Shown piece after piece: positions 1 through 9,308 of a DNA stretch of 59,061 nucleotides. The number at the start of each line of letters is the position of its first letter. Position 1 is the stretch's first letter. Location: assembly GCA_944376125.1 (NCBI GenBank), contig CALWBQ010000053.1, forward strand, positions 1-59,061, written 5' to 3'. Made by a program: the position numbers and the translations under genes. Below the pieces are notes generated by a model. It was not told the DNA's origin. It saw only the letters and a program-made list of their open reading frames with translations, and ran no database searches. The stretch is from an uncultured Lachnospiraceae bacterium (GTDB lineage: Bacteria > Bacillota > Clostridia > Lachnospirales > Lachnospiraceae).

Positions 1-267
1 ATTTTTTACCGCCCGGTACTGTCTGGCGGTCTGCCGGATCACGGTAAGCCGAAATGGATGAGGTATCATGGGGAGATCCTCCATTTTCCATTCCTTCAGC
101 CTTCCGTCATATTCCTCCGGGTCTGCCAGCTCCACCAGATGGCCCAGCCCCCAGGTCACCACATACCGTTCTCCTTCCAGGGCGCCGTCCAGCTTTTTTC
201 TGCACCCCAGCACCCTGGCGATATCCCTGGCTACAGAGGGTTTTTCCGCTAATACAAGAGCTTTCAT
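1..267 (-). CDS. topB: DNA topoisomerase III, N-terminal part (runs off left edge)
   Basis: Reading leftwards from ATG 267, the first 89 codons begin MKALVLAEKPSVARDIARVL, the typical TOPRIM start of bacterial type IA topoisomerase III, followed by the conserved GLGHLVELADPEEY stretch. The enzyme relaxes and decatenates DNA through a tyrosine intermediate. The catalytic tyrosine and C-terminal domains lie beyond the window. A good ribosome site (AGGAGAG, about 9 nt upstream) and a promoter-like TTGACA/TAGTAT pair at 304-331 support this start and separate transcription from the chaperone gene. Topoisomerase I is less likely, because the AEKPSVARDIA opening is characteristic of TopB. Confidence 0.9.
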   Translation of the reverse strand, partial: MKALVLAEKPSVARDIARVLGCRKKLDGALEGERYVVTWGLGHLVELADPEEYDGRLKEWKMEDLPMIPHPFRLTVIRQTARQYRAVKN

Positions 268-303
268 TCTGCCGATTCTCTCCTTCTAAATGTTTTTCGA
301 TTC

Positions 304-331
304 ATACTAGTTGTCTATCCCCTTCTGTCAA
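304..331 (-). promoter_or_regulatory. Putative sigma-A promoter of topB
   Basis: On the minus strand TTGACA (331-326) and TAGTAT (309-304) are separated by 16 nt, about 40 nt upstream of the topB start. The -35 box overlaps the stop codon of the preceding Hsp70 gene. No terminator is obvious between the two genes, so read-through is also possible. Confidence 0.45.
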
Positions 332-2016
332 ATCTGCTCCAATTCTCTTAATTTTGCTTGAAGCTCCTCCCGGGCCTGGCCAACCTTTCCGCTGTCCCGG
401 GAGTCCAGGGCATCCTCAAAGCGGCGGAGAAGGTATTCCAGAGCCATCCGGTCCTCCCCAGTACTCTCTTCATAGAACCTCTCTCCCCGCAGAAGAAGCA
501 GCTTATTCTCCTCCTTCTCTTTGGGAGGAATCTTCAGATAAGCCAGGGTTTCCATGCGCTCTGTTATCTCCTCATCCGTCATAGTACTGTCTTTCCCTTT
601 GATGATCACCTTTTTCTTCTCCCCGGTAGAGATAACCTGCACCTCCACCTCCAGGATAGAATTGATATCATAGGTATACGTTACATCCACAGCCTCTGCC
701 CCTGCCTTATTCTTAGGTACGCTGACAGAGATTTCTCCCAGCAGCAGATTGTTTTCTGCAAACCGGCTCTCGCCCTGCAGGACAGAGATGGATATCTTCG
801 TCTGGTCATCATACACGGTATAAAACCTCTCTGTCCGGCTGGCCGGAATCACAGTATTCCGCTCAATGATGGGGCAAAAATGGCCTTTTTCAAAAATACC
901 TCTTCCCCTCTCTACCACTACTTCTGTCCCCAGAGTAAAGGAGCAGACATCCGTCAGGATCACTTCTTTTACTTCTTTTCTCCTCTCCTTCATCGCGGCC
1001 TGAACCGCTGCCCCCAGCGCTACCGCCTCATCTGGGTGAACAGAAGTGTCTGGAAACTTTTTGAACAGGCGGATGATAAAGTCGCGAACCACCTGAAATT
1101 TGGTTCCTCCTCCTACTAGGACAATCTCATCAATATCCGAAAGTTTTAGGCGGGCATCAGAGAGGCTTCTCTGGACTGGCCTGCGGATTCGCTCAAGGAG
1201 GGGCTCACATTCCTTTTCAAAATCGCGGTAAGAGACTGACATCTCCTTTTTTTCCCCATCTACCATGCAGGCCATCACTGCCTCTCTGCCGGAAGACAGG
1301 GCAATCTTGCATTTTTCCGCCTGATCCCGGATGTGAGCCATCAGCTTCCGATCCAGTTTGTTGACATCAAGCCCCATTTTCTCCAGAAAATCCTTTTCCA
1401 GAATCTCTGTAAAATCCTCTCCGCCCAGATAGTTATCTCCGGCGACGGCTCTGACTTCCAAAATATTGTCATATAATTCCAGGATAGAGACATCGAACGT
1501 CCCTCCTCCCAGATCAAAAACCAGAAAACGAGTATCCCGGCTTTTTTCATACAAACCATAGGCGATGGCAGCTGCCGTAGGCTCACTGATAATACGCTCC
1601 ACTTTCAGCCCCGCCAGCTCTCCTGCCCTCTTTGTAGCTTTCCTCCTCTTGTCATCAAAGTATGCCGGCACGCTGATGACAGCCTCCTCCACAGGCTCAT
1701 TTAAGTAAGCCTCCGCATCCTGCTTCAGTGCCCGCAGGACAAAAGAGGATAATTCTTCCGGGGTAAAAGTCCTAGATCCCAACTGATACTTCTTGCCGGT
1801 TCCCATACTCCTTTTAAATACCTGAGCGGCCGTTTCCGGGCAGAGGAGACTCCTCTCCACTGCAGTTTCTCCCACGCAGATTTCATCATTCTCATCTACA
1901 CTGACAACAGAAGGCGTTAAGTGATTTCCAAGACGGTTCGGTATGATTTTCGGGCCATCTTCTGTATAGTACGCCACCAGGCTGTTTGTCGTGCCCAAAT
2001 CAATTCCCACTATCAT
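328..2016 (-). CDS. HscC-type Hsp70 chaperone (short DnaK paralogue)
   Basis: This 562-residue protein has a complete actin-like ATPase domain. GIDLGTTNS lies at the N terminus (phosphate 1), FDLGGGTFDVS near residue 170 (phosphate 2) and VLVGGGTK near residue 300 (adenosine site), followed by a short substrate-binding region and a reduced helical lid. At about 560 residues it matches HscC rather than DnaK (about 610-640). It follows a J-domain gene by only 4 nt, with AAGGAG lying inside that gene's 3' end, so the two are translationally linked. E. coli hscC also sits beside a J-protein gene. It is inferred to be an ATP-dependent cytosolic chaperone dedicated to its neighbour; the client is unknown. 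Confidence 0.85.
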   Translation of the reverse strand: MIVGIDLGTTNSLVAYYTEDGPKIIPNRLGNHLTPSVVSVDENDEICVGETAVERSLLCPETAAQVFKRSMGTGKKYQLGSRTFTPEELSSFVLRALKQDAEAYLNEPVEEAVISVPAYFDDKRRKATKRAGELAGLKVERIISEPTAAAIAYGLYEKSRDTRFLVFDLGGGTFDVSILELYDNILEVRAVAGDNYLGGEDFTEILEKDFLEKMGLDVNKLDRKLMAHIRDQAEKCKIALSSGREAVMACMVDGEKKEMSVSYRDFEKECEPLLERIRRPVQRSLSDARLKLSDIDEIVLVGGGTKFQVVRDFIIRLFKKFPDTSVHPDEAVALGAAVQAAMKERRKEVKEVILTDVCSFTLGTEVVVERGRGIFEKGHFCPIIERNTVIPASRTERFYTVYDDQTKISISVLQGESRFAENNLLLGEISVSVPKNKAGAEAVDVTYTYDINSILEVEVQVISTGEKKKVIIKGKDSTMTDEEITERMETLAYLKIPPKEKEENKLLLLRGERFYEESTGEDRMALEYLLRRFEDALDSRDSGKVGQAREELQAKLRELEQI

Positions 2017-2020
2017 CGTT

Positions 2021-5000
2021 TCAGACTCCTTTTATGATATTATCGATCAAACTGGCACTCTCAAAAAATTTTTCCTCCTGCCGGACTCGCTCTGCCTCTC
2101 TCAGAGCCTCCTCCCTGCGGCCTCTCAGCAGTGCATAGTAGGCTCTGGCACAGCCCTCTTCAAAACAATACTGATGATTGCAGCAGTAGCACCATGTACA
2201 GGAGCTGAGCTGTTTCAAAAGTCTCTCCGCTTCTGGCTCCTCCCCCATTCCCAGGGCAATGAGGAAGAGACGGTACAGCCTGCTTTTTCTGCAGGACAGC
2301 CCCTCCAGGTACGCTTCCTGCGGGCCATATTGTTTCATCAGGGCGGTTCTGCACAGTTCGGCATACTGCTTCGCTTTGCTCTTTTTCCCTTTCAGCCAAT
2401 AGTACTGGATAGCCAGCAGACAGACAGATTCATAACATTCTTCCTCCTCTCTGCAGAGCTTTCTAGCTTTCTCCAGCGCCTTTCCAAATAAAAACAGCTT
2501 GCCTCTCTGCACCTGGAGCGCCAGCCTGCGGCAGGCAGCCTCTCCTCTGCCTGTATAAGAAGTGCCTTTCTCTATTGCTTCCTCCGCCAGAGGATAGGCT
2601 TCTGCTTCCCGATAGATCTGATACGCTTTATCGTAAAACTCCCCCGGCCTGTCCGGAAGAAATATGTCCTGCCAAATCTTGATTGCCTCTCTCCACTGTC
2701 CTGCCCGGCAGTAGGCCTCAGCCGCCTTCTCCGCCGCAGAAATGTTTCTAGGATAGCGGCGCAGATTTTCCAGGTAGGCTTCCAGGGCTTTTTCATAAAT
2801 GCCCATCCGGCTGTAAATATCCCCAAGGTTTTCATAAAAATAGCTGCTGGGTTCTGAATCCATCAAGGTAATAGCCTTTTTTACATATTCCAAAGCCTTC
2901 GCGTATTCCCCCATCCGTTTGTACACACAGCCGGCATTGACCCACGCGTACTGATTATTTTGATCCAGTTCTTTCGCCTGCAAAAAATCCTTCAGTGCCT
3001 CGTCCAGGCGTCCCGCCTGAAGATAAAAGAGCCCTCTATTGACATAGTCGTAAGAGGACGGCTCCCTCTCGATCCGGCGGGATGCATATTTCACGCCCTC
3101 GCGGAAATCCTCTAGCCGCTCCTCCCTATCATACAGCATCTGGTAAATATCCGTCAGCCGACGCAGGCAGTCGGTATTTTCCGGATCCAGCTCCAGGGCC
3201 TTCTTGAAATCAGCAATCGCTTCCCTCTGTCTGCCCATTTTCTCCCGGCACTCGCCTACATAATAATAATAAGATGGGGAAGTCCCGTAGGCATCGGCAC
3301 ATTCCTGATAGCTTCTAATGGCCTCCTGGTATCTGCCCAGGCGGCGCAGAAGATTTCCCTCAATCCAGCTGTACCGTGCCTCTCTGTCATTGAGCTTCTT
3401 AGCCTCTGCTGCAGCCTGCAATGCTTCTTCCATTCTGCCCAGAACGCCGAGGGTAACACAGATTTCTGCCTCGATCCGCGCTTTCTCTTCATCCGTGCTG
3501 TCCTCAGCCTCTTTTCTCAGCGTTTTCAATCCGTTCAGAACTCTCTCTGTCTCCTCCCGAGTTTCAGCTCTCTCTCTCATCATCCGGAACTGGTAGATCT
3601 TCAATGTCGGGCTCACCGCCTGATTGGCCTCTGCCTCCCGCACCAACTCCTCCATCTCCGGCCAGCGTTCCAAATCGACGTAGACTTCTGCAGCCGCCTC
3701 GTAGATGAGGGGAAGACCGGCATATATATTTTGGGCCTGAAAAAAGTCCTCCAAAACCCCTCCAGCATCTCTAAGAGCACTGTGGCACTCCTGACGCATA
3801 ACATAAGCTGGAAAATATCCCGGCTCCTCTTCCAGAAGTTCTGTCAGCGTCTCCGCTGCCTTCTGGTAATCTTCCCTAGATCCTGTCATCGCCGCCCGCG
3901 CTTTATAGATATCGGCTTTCTCCATCCAGTAGGCCGGATCATGGCTGCCCAAGCTCCTAGTCCGGTTGATATAGTCCAGAGCAATGTCAAAATTTTCTGT
4001 TTTTCCGCCCTCCCCATATTTCCTATAGATTCTGGCCATCAGGGCGCAGGCAGTGATCCGCCTCCGGAGATTTTTTTCTTTCTGAGGATCTTTATCCTGC
4101 CCGTCAGACTGCTTCTGGACTGCCGCCTGCTGCTCCAGACATTCCATCCAAATCCCGATGTACTCTTTCGCCCGCTCAAGCTGCTCATTGGCAAAGTAAA
4201 TTTTCCCCATCAAATTATAGTACTCTTCCCGAAATTCCTCGTCAGGAATTCTCCCCGCCAGGAGAGCTAGGCCATCTGTCAGGCGTTCGTTCTGCAGATA
4301 ACACCAGCCTAATTCCAGCACCGCTTTCATATTGTCTGGATTTTCCTCCAAGGACTTCCGGTACTGTTTTATCAGCTCGCCATTAATATTTCTTAACTGC
4401 TCCGTTGTCTCTGGATCCCTGTTTCCGGAGGCAGTACCTCCGTCCAGCGCTTCAATCGTGTAGCTTTTGGCTTTTTCCATCTCCCCTTTTTCCATCCAAT
4501 ATCTGCCCAGCATCTTATTGGCCGTAAAATTATAGGGGTTCTTGGCCAGCAAAGCAGAAAACAGCTCCGCCGCCTTATCTTTTTCCTTTAAATCCCAGCA
4601 GATCAGACCTCCTAGATAACAGACCCGGCTGTCCTCAGGCAGCATATCAATCACCTGGTCTGTCAGTTTCTTTGCCTCCTCTGTCTTTCCCTCAGACAGA
4701 TAAATCCTGGCTCGGTCCAGCTCTTGATACGGATGGGTAATTCCCAGGCCATCCATCTGCTCCATCAGAGCCCTGGCCCTCTCCATATTCTCTTCCGACA
4801 CAGCTTGATCCATCTCGAAATACAGATTGATAAACAGATCATATTCCCCATCGTCAGGGCCAGAAAAAACCTCCATGGGAAACCAGCTTCCATCCCGGCA
4901 CACGCTCATAAGAAAATCCACAAAGTTCGCCGGGTACTTTTCATACAGTTCCTGTTTCCTGCCGGTAAAATCCCAAATTCCGTCCAGATACTGCCATATC

Positions 5001-5380
5001 TGAGTCGTCAGGCGAAAGTGCTCCATCAAATACTGAAGAAGGATACCCTCACATTCCTGGGAAGTATCCAGGGAAATACAGAATTCGTCCTCCATCAGCT
5101 CTTTCCATCTATTGACGTCCAGGCGGGAGGACAATTTCCTGTAAAGGGTATCCAGCCTCCCCCTCCACTGTTCTTCCGGCGAGCTGCTGTATTCTTTCTG
5201 CGCGATTTGTTGGGAGCTGCTCTTAAGTGCCGTCTCATAGGCACTCCTCAGCTCCTTAAATCCCTCCGGGTCATCCTCAGGATTTACACTCTTTAGTTTC
5301 GTCCGGTACGCCTTCCGGATGGCCGCCTCATCTTCTCCTGAAGGGATCCCCAAAATTAAAAATGCTCTCTTTTCATCCAC
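2021..5380 (-). CDS. J-domain-like TPR protein lacking the HPD motif
   Basis: The protein has 1119 residues. Residues 1-50 resemble a J domain ([20 protein letters not shown], then [10 protein letters not shown]), but the tripeptide that should be His-Pro-Asp reads Asn-Pro-Glu at about 33-35. The rest is mostly tetratricopeptide repeats; the clearest lie at about 640-900 (for example [20 protein letters not shown]). A Cys/His cluster ([12 protein letters not shown]) sits near the C terminus and could bind metal. There is no signal peptide or membrane segment, so it is probably a cytosolic scaffold or co-chaperone for the Hsp70 gene that follows. The start is GTG 5380, preceded by GGAG. The gene lies 16 nt after the secreted glycosidase-like gene, suggesting one operon. 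The J-like fold is clear, but the ability to stimulate Hsp70 ATPase is doubtful. Confidence 0.75.
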   Translation of the reverse strand: MDEKRAFLILGIPSGEDEAAIRKAYRTKLKSVNPEDDPEGFKELRSAYETALKSSSQQIAQKEYSSSPEEQWRGRLDTLYRKLSSRLDVNRWKELMEDEFCISLDTSQECEGILLQYLMEHFRLTTQIWQYLDGIWDFTGRKQELYEKYPANFVDFLMSVCRDGSWFPMEVFSGPDDGEYDLFINLYFEMDQAVSEENMERARALMEQMDGLGITHPYQELDRARIYLSEGKTEEAKKLTDQVIDMLPEDSRVCYLGGLICWDLKEKDKAAELFSALLAKNPYNFTANKMLGRYWMEKGEMEKAKSYTIEALDGGTASGNRDPETTEQLRNINGELIKQYRKSLEENPDNMKAVLELGWCYLQNERLTDGLALLAGRIPDEEFREEYYNLMGKIYFANEQLERAKEYIGIWMECLEQQAAVQKQSDGQDKDPQKEKNLRRRITACALMARIYRKYGEGGKTENFDIALDYINRTRSLGSHDPAYWMEKADIYKARAAMTGSREDYQKAAETLTELLEEEPGYFPAYVMRQECHSALRDAGGVLEDFFQAQNIYAGLPLIYEAAAEVYVDLERWPEMEELVREAEANQAVSPTLKIYQFRMMRERAETREETERVLNGLKTLRKEAEDSTDEEKARIEAEICVTLGVLGRMEEALQAAAEAKKLNDREARYSWIEGNLLRRLGRYQEAIRSYQECADAYGTSPSYYYYVGECREKMGRQREAIADFKKALELDPENTDCLRRLTDIYQMLYDREERLEDFREGVKYASRRIEREPSSYDYVNRGLFYLQAGRLDEALKDFLQAKELDQNNQYAWVNAGCVYKRMGEYAKALEYVKKAITLMDSEPSSYFYENLGDIYSRMGIYEKALEAYLENLRRYPRNISAAEKAAEAYCRAGQWREAIKIWQDIFLPDRPGEFYDKAYQIYREAEAYPLAEEAIEKGTSYTGRGEAACRRLALQVQRGKLFLFGKALEKARKLCREEEECYESVCLLAIQYYWLKGKKSKAKQYAELCRTALMKQYGPQEAYLEGLSCRKSRLYRLFLIALGMGEEPEAERLLKQLSSCTWCYCCNHQYCFEEGCARAYYALLRGRREEALREAERVRQEEKFFESASLIDNIIKGV

Positions 5381-5396
5381 TCAGCGCACTGCTCCT

Positions 5397-7004
5397 TTAT
5401 CTCAGTTTTTGATTCAGGGTTCTGACTGCTTCTATGCAGCTTTCCTCATTCCCATCCATGTCATACAGCTTCCCCTCTGTCACGAACGTATATGCCTGGA
5501 TATTGTCAACGTAAATCTGATCATCTGCTGTAATTGACAATTCTCCCGGAAGGCCCCCGGCAAATTCCAAAGAAACCTTCTGGTTTCCTTTAACGGCAAT
5601 GGTTTTCACCGAATCTCCCAGACGGACCGTGAGATTTGCCCCGGCAGGACTGTCTGCGTCCAGACGAACATACACTGTGCTTCCGCCGGTACTGCTCCCC
5701 TGGGAATTCAGTTCCTGGGCAATGCGGCCATACTTGCTGATTTCCATCTGGCTGGATCCGTTTCTCTGGACAACGCTGGTCCCTCCTGCTGTAGTCCAGC
5801 CGCTTTTCTCCAGGGCAAACTGGGAATTGTACAGCATATTGTTTCCGTAATCCCGGTACGTCCATATCCCATATCCGATCGTCCGGTCCTTCAGAACCTC
5901 AGCCGCCCCTGTCAGGTACGGGGCCAGCTCTTCCTCCCGCAAGCGGGGATTTTCCTCAAACCCCGGCGTATTGTCTGTAAACAAAAACTGGTCAATGTAT
6001 AAGGGCTTTCCCCCATTCAGAGATCTCACCCAGTCCAGCACCGAAGCAGTCTGAGGCAAAACCTGCTCCGCCGTTAAACCGGAGCCGTCATCCGCCAGCC
6101 CCATAGAGACAGAATACATCATGGCCGTATAATCAGCCTCCTGACAGCCAAAAGTAGCTCCGTGAGCGTACCCTTCTGATTCTCCGCCGCTTGTCCGTAC
6201 GGGATCTACATCAGCGCGAACCTCCATAGACAGATTGGGAAAGACCTTCTGGCTGACTGCAAGAAGATTGTTGAGAAATTCGTCATAAAAGGCAAAAAAA
6301 GCCTGGTATGCCGGCTGTTCTCTCTCAGGCAGATAGACCTGATCCCAGCCGGAGAAAATCCTTCCGTAGAGCTCTCCTGCCTCCTGCAAGCTGTATCGGC
6401 TCTCCAGGTACTTTGTATAGCCGGTCTCCTGGGCCAGCTTCCTGCTCTCCTGGGTATCCCCCATGGTTCCAGCCGACTGAGCAAAATTCCAGAAATCTTC
6501 CCAGGTAAGAAAACCTCCGTAAAAATTGCTGTACTGGCTGCATGTTTGATAGACTGTTTCCACATAGTCCAGCCAGGCATTCTGCACCGTCTCATCGTAA
6601 AGCAGCTTCTGAAACCGTTCCAATACACTGGTTTTTCCCGCATGATCCCAGGTGTAGCCAACTCTCAGGATCACCATCAGCCCGGCCTTTTGAGCCTCCT
6701 CCATAACCCGGTTCATCTTTTCTAAAGCATAGCGATTGTACCTGAGAGCAGATGTGTCTGGCTGAAACTCTCTCCACGGAACCGCCAAAATAATACTGTT
6801 AAATCCATCTGCCGCGATCTGGGCCAGTTCTTCCTCCATGTGATCGCTCTCCAGATTCCAGAAATTGATCACCCAGTCATCAGAATAATAGGTGGCTGAT
6901 CTCAGATAGCTTTCCGCCGCTGCCGCCTTTCCCCCCGGCACCAGGCTCATAGCCGTGCATAGGCACAAGATTGCTGCCATTTGTTTTACTCGCTTTTTCC
7001 TCAT
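5397..7004 (-). CDS. Secreted TIM-barrel glycosidase-like protein
   Basis: The protein has 535 residues with a Sec signal peptide (basic MRKKRVK, a hydrophobic core, then GGKAAAAES). The next 370 residues read like a clan GH-A barrel: YYSDDWVINFWNLE, DGFNSIILAVPWREFQP near the first strands, AGLMVILRVGY, and FLTWEDFWNF with a candidate acid near residue 169. The last 140 residues (after YGNNMLYNSQFALEKSGW) look like a beta-sandwich carbohydrate-binding module. The substrate is unknown and no CAZy family is assigned with confidence. GGAGAAG 8 nt upstream supports the start. It is the first gene before the J-protein and Hsp70, an unusual partner for cytosolic chaperones. Confidence 0.55.
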   Translation of the reverse strand: MRKKRVKQMAAILCLCTAMSLVPGGKAAAAESYLRSATYYSDDWVINFWNLESDHMEEELAQIAADGFNSIILAVPWREFQPDTSALRYNRYALEKMNRVMEEAQKAGLMVILRVGYTWDHAGKTSVLERFQKLLYDETVQNAWLDYVETVYQTCSQYSNFYGGFLTWEDFWNFAQSAGTMGDTQESRKLAQETGYTKYLESRYSLQEAGELYGRIFSGWDQVYLPEREQPAYQAFFAFYDEFLNNLLAVSQKVFPNLSMEVRADVDPVRTSGGESEGYAHGATFGCQEADYTAMMYSVSMGLADDGSGLTAEQVLPQTASVLDWVRSLNGGKPLYIDQFLFTDNTPGFEENPRLREEELAPYLTGAAEVLKDRTIGYGIWTYRDYGNNMLYNSQFALEKSGWTTAGGTSVVQRNGSSQMEISKYGRIAQELNSQGSSTGGSTVYVRLDADSPAGANLTVRLGDSVKTIAVKGNQKVSLEFAGGLPGELSITADDQIYVDNIQAYTFVTEGKLYDMDGNEESCIEAVRTLNQKLR

Positions 7005-7090
7005 AGAATCTTCTCCGTTCGCATACTTGTTTCATTCGGTCATATAATTTTATAATACCAGAAAATCTGACAAATTAAAAGAAAGAGAGA

Positions 7091-7122
7091 CGGCAGCCCG
7101 AGAAAAAGTTTTCGGCCCGCCG
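7091..7122 (-). terminator. Intrinsic terminator after the AEC carrier
   Basis: CGGC (7091-7094) pairs with GCCG (7119-7122), and CCGA pairs with TCGG inside. On the minus strand the hairpin is followed by a pyrimidine tract (TCTCTCTTTCTTTT). It lies about 45 nt past the carrier's stop codon. Confidence 0.55.
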
Positions 7123-7168
7123 CCTCTGAATATACAAAGCTGCTCTGTCAAAATAGGAAACTGCAGCC

Positions 7169-8086
7169 CTACAGCACCAAGGTCAAAGTAATCGTAATCA
7201 AAACGACACTGATGATCACAGAGATAGAATTGATGACACTGGAAAGCCCCACATCTAAATGGAGCTGTCCTGTAAAAGCCGGCGCAGCGCCGGCAATAGG
7301 TGCAAAAGCCAAAATCGCAAGAGCCTGCCGCACCTCAATAGAAAAAGGTGCAAAGCAGTACCAGAGAACTGCAAATATCACAGCAATCCCGTACCTGAGT
7401 CCCAGAATCCTGGCAATCGCTGCCAGATTCTCTTTATCCGCATTGAGCTGAAATCCCACCCCTATCATCAGCAGGGCCGCAAATGCGTTAGCTCCCCCGA
7501 TGGTCTCAGCAAAGGAAATCACAACCTGCGGAAGGCGGATATGTGCTAAAGTCAGAATCGTCATAATGACATACATGTCGAAAGGGATCGAACTTAGCAG
7601 CGGCTTTGCCAATTCTTTCCAAGAGCGCTTTTTCCCTTCCCCCAGCAGAAAACCTGCCAGTGTGCAGGAGCCTCCCAGGCAGATCAAAGCGTTTCCGGTA
7701 TCAAACAGGCTGGTAGCTGCAAACCCAATCGGCCCCAGGAATCCCTGGATAAATGGCATTGCAAAATTTCCAATATTGTACCCAGGAAGATTTAGAACAT
7801 CAAAAGCTCTTCTTTGCGGAAGCTGCCTGCGATTGACGGCCAGAGCCGCGGCGACGTAGGCGATTCCCCCACCCAGTCCAAACAGGCAGACCGCAAGCAT
7901 AGAAGGATTGATCTCCATACTGCTGAAATTGTACACGATAGCTGCGGGGAGAGTAATTCTCAGCACGATCTTTGTCAGCAGATAAAAGTCTTTCTCTTGA
8001 AAAAAGCCGCACTGCCGCAGCACATATCCCAATGCGATAATAGCTACGAAAGAAACGGCTTTTGTTAAAATTTCAGGAAGTGTCAC
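7169..8086 (-). CDS. AEC (auxin efflux carrier) family transporter
   Basis: This 305-residue polytopic membrane protein has about ten hydrophobic segments. The hallmarks are an N-terminal VAIIALGYVLRQCGFF, a central NLPGYNIGNFAMPFIQGFLG and a C-terminal LAFAPIAGAAPAFTGQ. The family exports or exchanges organic anions such as malate; the actual substrate cannot be read from sequence. The start is GTG 8086, 3 nt after the ilvE stop, so it is co-transcribed with ilvE and could move a branched-chain amino acid or keto acid (inference). A terminator-like hairpin follows. Confidence 0.8.
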   Translation of the reverse strand: MTLPEILTKAVSFVAIIALGYVLRQCGFFQEKDFYLLTKIVLRITLPAAIVYNFSSMEINPSMLAVCLFGLGGGIAYVAAALAVNRRQLPQRRAFDVLNLPGYNIGNFAMPFIQGFLGPIGFAATSLFDTGNALICLGGSCTLAGFLLGEGKKRSWKELAKPLLSSIPFDMYVIMTILTLAHIRLPQVVISFAETIGGANAFAALLMIGVGFQLNADKENLAAIARILGLRYGIAVIFAVLWYCFAPFSIEVRQALAILAFAPIAGAAPAFTGQLHLDVGLSSVINSISVIISVVLITITLTLVL

Positions 8087-8089
8087 GCT

Positions 8090-9160
8090 CTATTTTACTT
8101 CCACGCTCCAGCCCTCAGGTCCTTTAATCTTCCCGAGCTGGATACCGGTGATGGTATCATAGATCTTCTGGGTCAGTTCCCCAATTCTTCCCCCATGAAT
8201 CTCCATTTTTTCTTGTTCAAAACGCAGTTCCCCTACCGGAGAAACTACAGCAGCAGTTCCGCTTCCAAAACATTCCTCCATCGCTCCCGTCCGGGCTGCG
8301 TCGATCACCTCATCCACGGAAATCTGGCGTTCTTCCACCGGGACATTCCACTCCTTGCACAGAGCAATAACAGAATCTCTGGTGACTCCAGCCAGGATAC
8401 TGCCATTCAGCGCCGGTGTCACAACTGTCCCATTGATCTTGAAGAAGATATTCATAGCTCCTACTTCTTCGATGTATTTGCGGTGCACACCGTCCAGCCA
8501 CAGCACCTGGGCATACCCCTCATCATGGGCCTTGACCTGGGAAGCCAGAGAAGCTGCATAATTTCCTCCTGTCTTAGCTTCTCCGATACCGCCTTTGACA
8601 GCCCGCACATACTCGTCTTCGATCCAAATCTTCACTGGATCCAGGCCAGACTCATAGTAAGGACCTACCGGGGACAGAATGATCATAAACTTGTAAGTGT
8701 CCGAAGGGCGCACCCCTAAAAACGGATCCGTTGCAATCACAAAGGGGCGAATATAAAGAGAAGTACCTGGTTTCGTTGGAATCCAGTCGGCATCTGTCTT
8801 TACCAGCTCTTTCAGAGCCTCCATAAAAATATCCTCTGGAATTTCCGGAATGCACAGGCGCCGGTTGCTGCGGTTTGCTCTCTCGATATTCTTATTTGGA
8901 CGGAATAAAAGAATCCTCCCATCCTCCGCTTTATACGCCTTCAGCCCTTCAAACATCGTTTGTCCATAGTGGAACACCATTGCAGACGGGTCCAAGCTCA
9001 AAGGATGATACGGCACAATCCTGGGGTCATACCACCCCTTTCCCTTCTCATAATCCATCTCAAACATATGGTCAGTAAATATAGTTCCAAATACCAGTGG
9101 ATTATCCTGACCCGGTTTTTCCTTGGGATTCTTGGTCTTTTCGATTCTGATTGCTTCCAT
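8090..9160 (-). CDS. ilvE: Branched-chain amino acid aminotransferase
   Basis: This 356-residue fold-type IV PLP enzyme transfers the amino group between glutamate and the keto acids of Leu, Ile and Val. Visible landmarks are FHYGQTMFEGLKAY, LYIRPFVIATDPFLGV, the PLP-lysine region GEAKTGGNYAASL, VHRKYIEEVGAMNIFF and FGSGTAAVVSPVG. It belongs to the long (BCAT-like) branch. The start is placed at ATG 9160, 5 nt after GAGGAG. The reading frame stays open to 9211, but that extension overlaps the -10 box of a near-consensus promoter. The AEC carrier follows after 3 nt. No T-box or leader peptide was seen upstream. Confidence 0.92.
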   Translation of the reverse strand: MEAIRIEKTKNPKEKPGQDNPLVFGTIFTDHMFEMDYEKGKGWYDPRIVPYHPLSLDPSAMVFHYGQTMFEGLKAYKAEDGRILLFRPNKNIERANRSNRRLCIPEIPEDIFMEALKELVKTDADWIPTKPGTSLYIRPFVIATDPFLGVRPSDTYKFMIILSPVGPYYESGLDPVKIWIEDEYVRAVKGGIGEAKTGGNYAASLASQVKAHDEGYAQVLWLDGVHRKYIEEVGAMNIFFKINGTVVTPALNGSILAGVTRDSVIALCKEWNVPVEERQISVDEVIDAARTGAMEECFGSGTAAVVSPVGELRFEQEKMEIHGGRIGELTQKIYDTITGIQLGKIKGPEGWSVEVK

Positions 9161-9210
9161 TTTTCTCCTCTTCCTTTCCCATCCGGCTGAATATCCGGAA
9201 TCTTTCGTCA

Positions 9211-9239
9211 ATTATCTTCCAAAATGCGGCCTGTGTCAA
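9211..9239 (-). promoter_or_regulatory. Sigma-A promoter of ilvE
   Basis: On the minus strand TTGACA (9239-9234) and GATAAT (9216-9211) are separated by exactly 17 nt. Transcription would start near 9204, giving a leader of about 45 nt. This excludes the longer ilvE reading frame. Confidence 0.75.
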
Positions 9240-9308
9240 TAGATTTTCCCTGTCAACCGGCCTCTTTTTTGTATTTTTTCTGACTTCTATAAACCCATGT
9301 TATGAAAT

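Noticed and set aside
9161..9211. Seventeen extra N-terminal codons for ilvE
   Set aside because: They overlap the -10 box of a consensus promoter and lack a ribosome site; ATG 9160 has GAGGAG.
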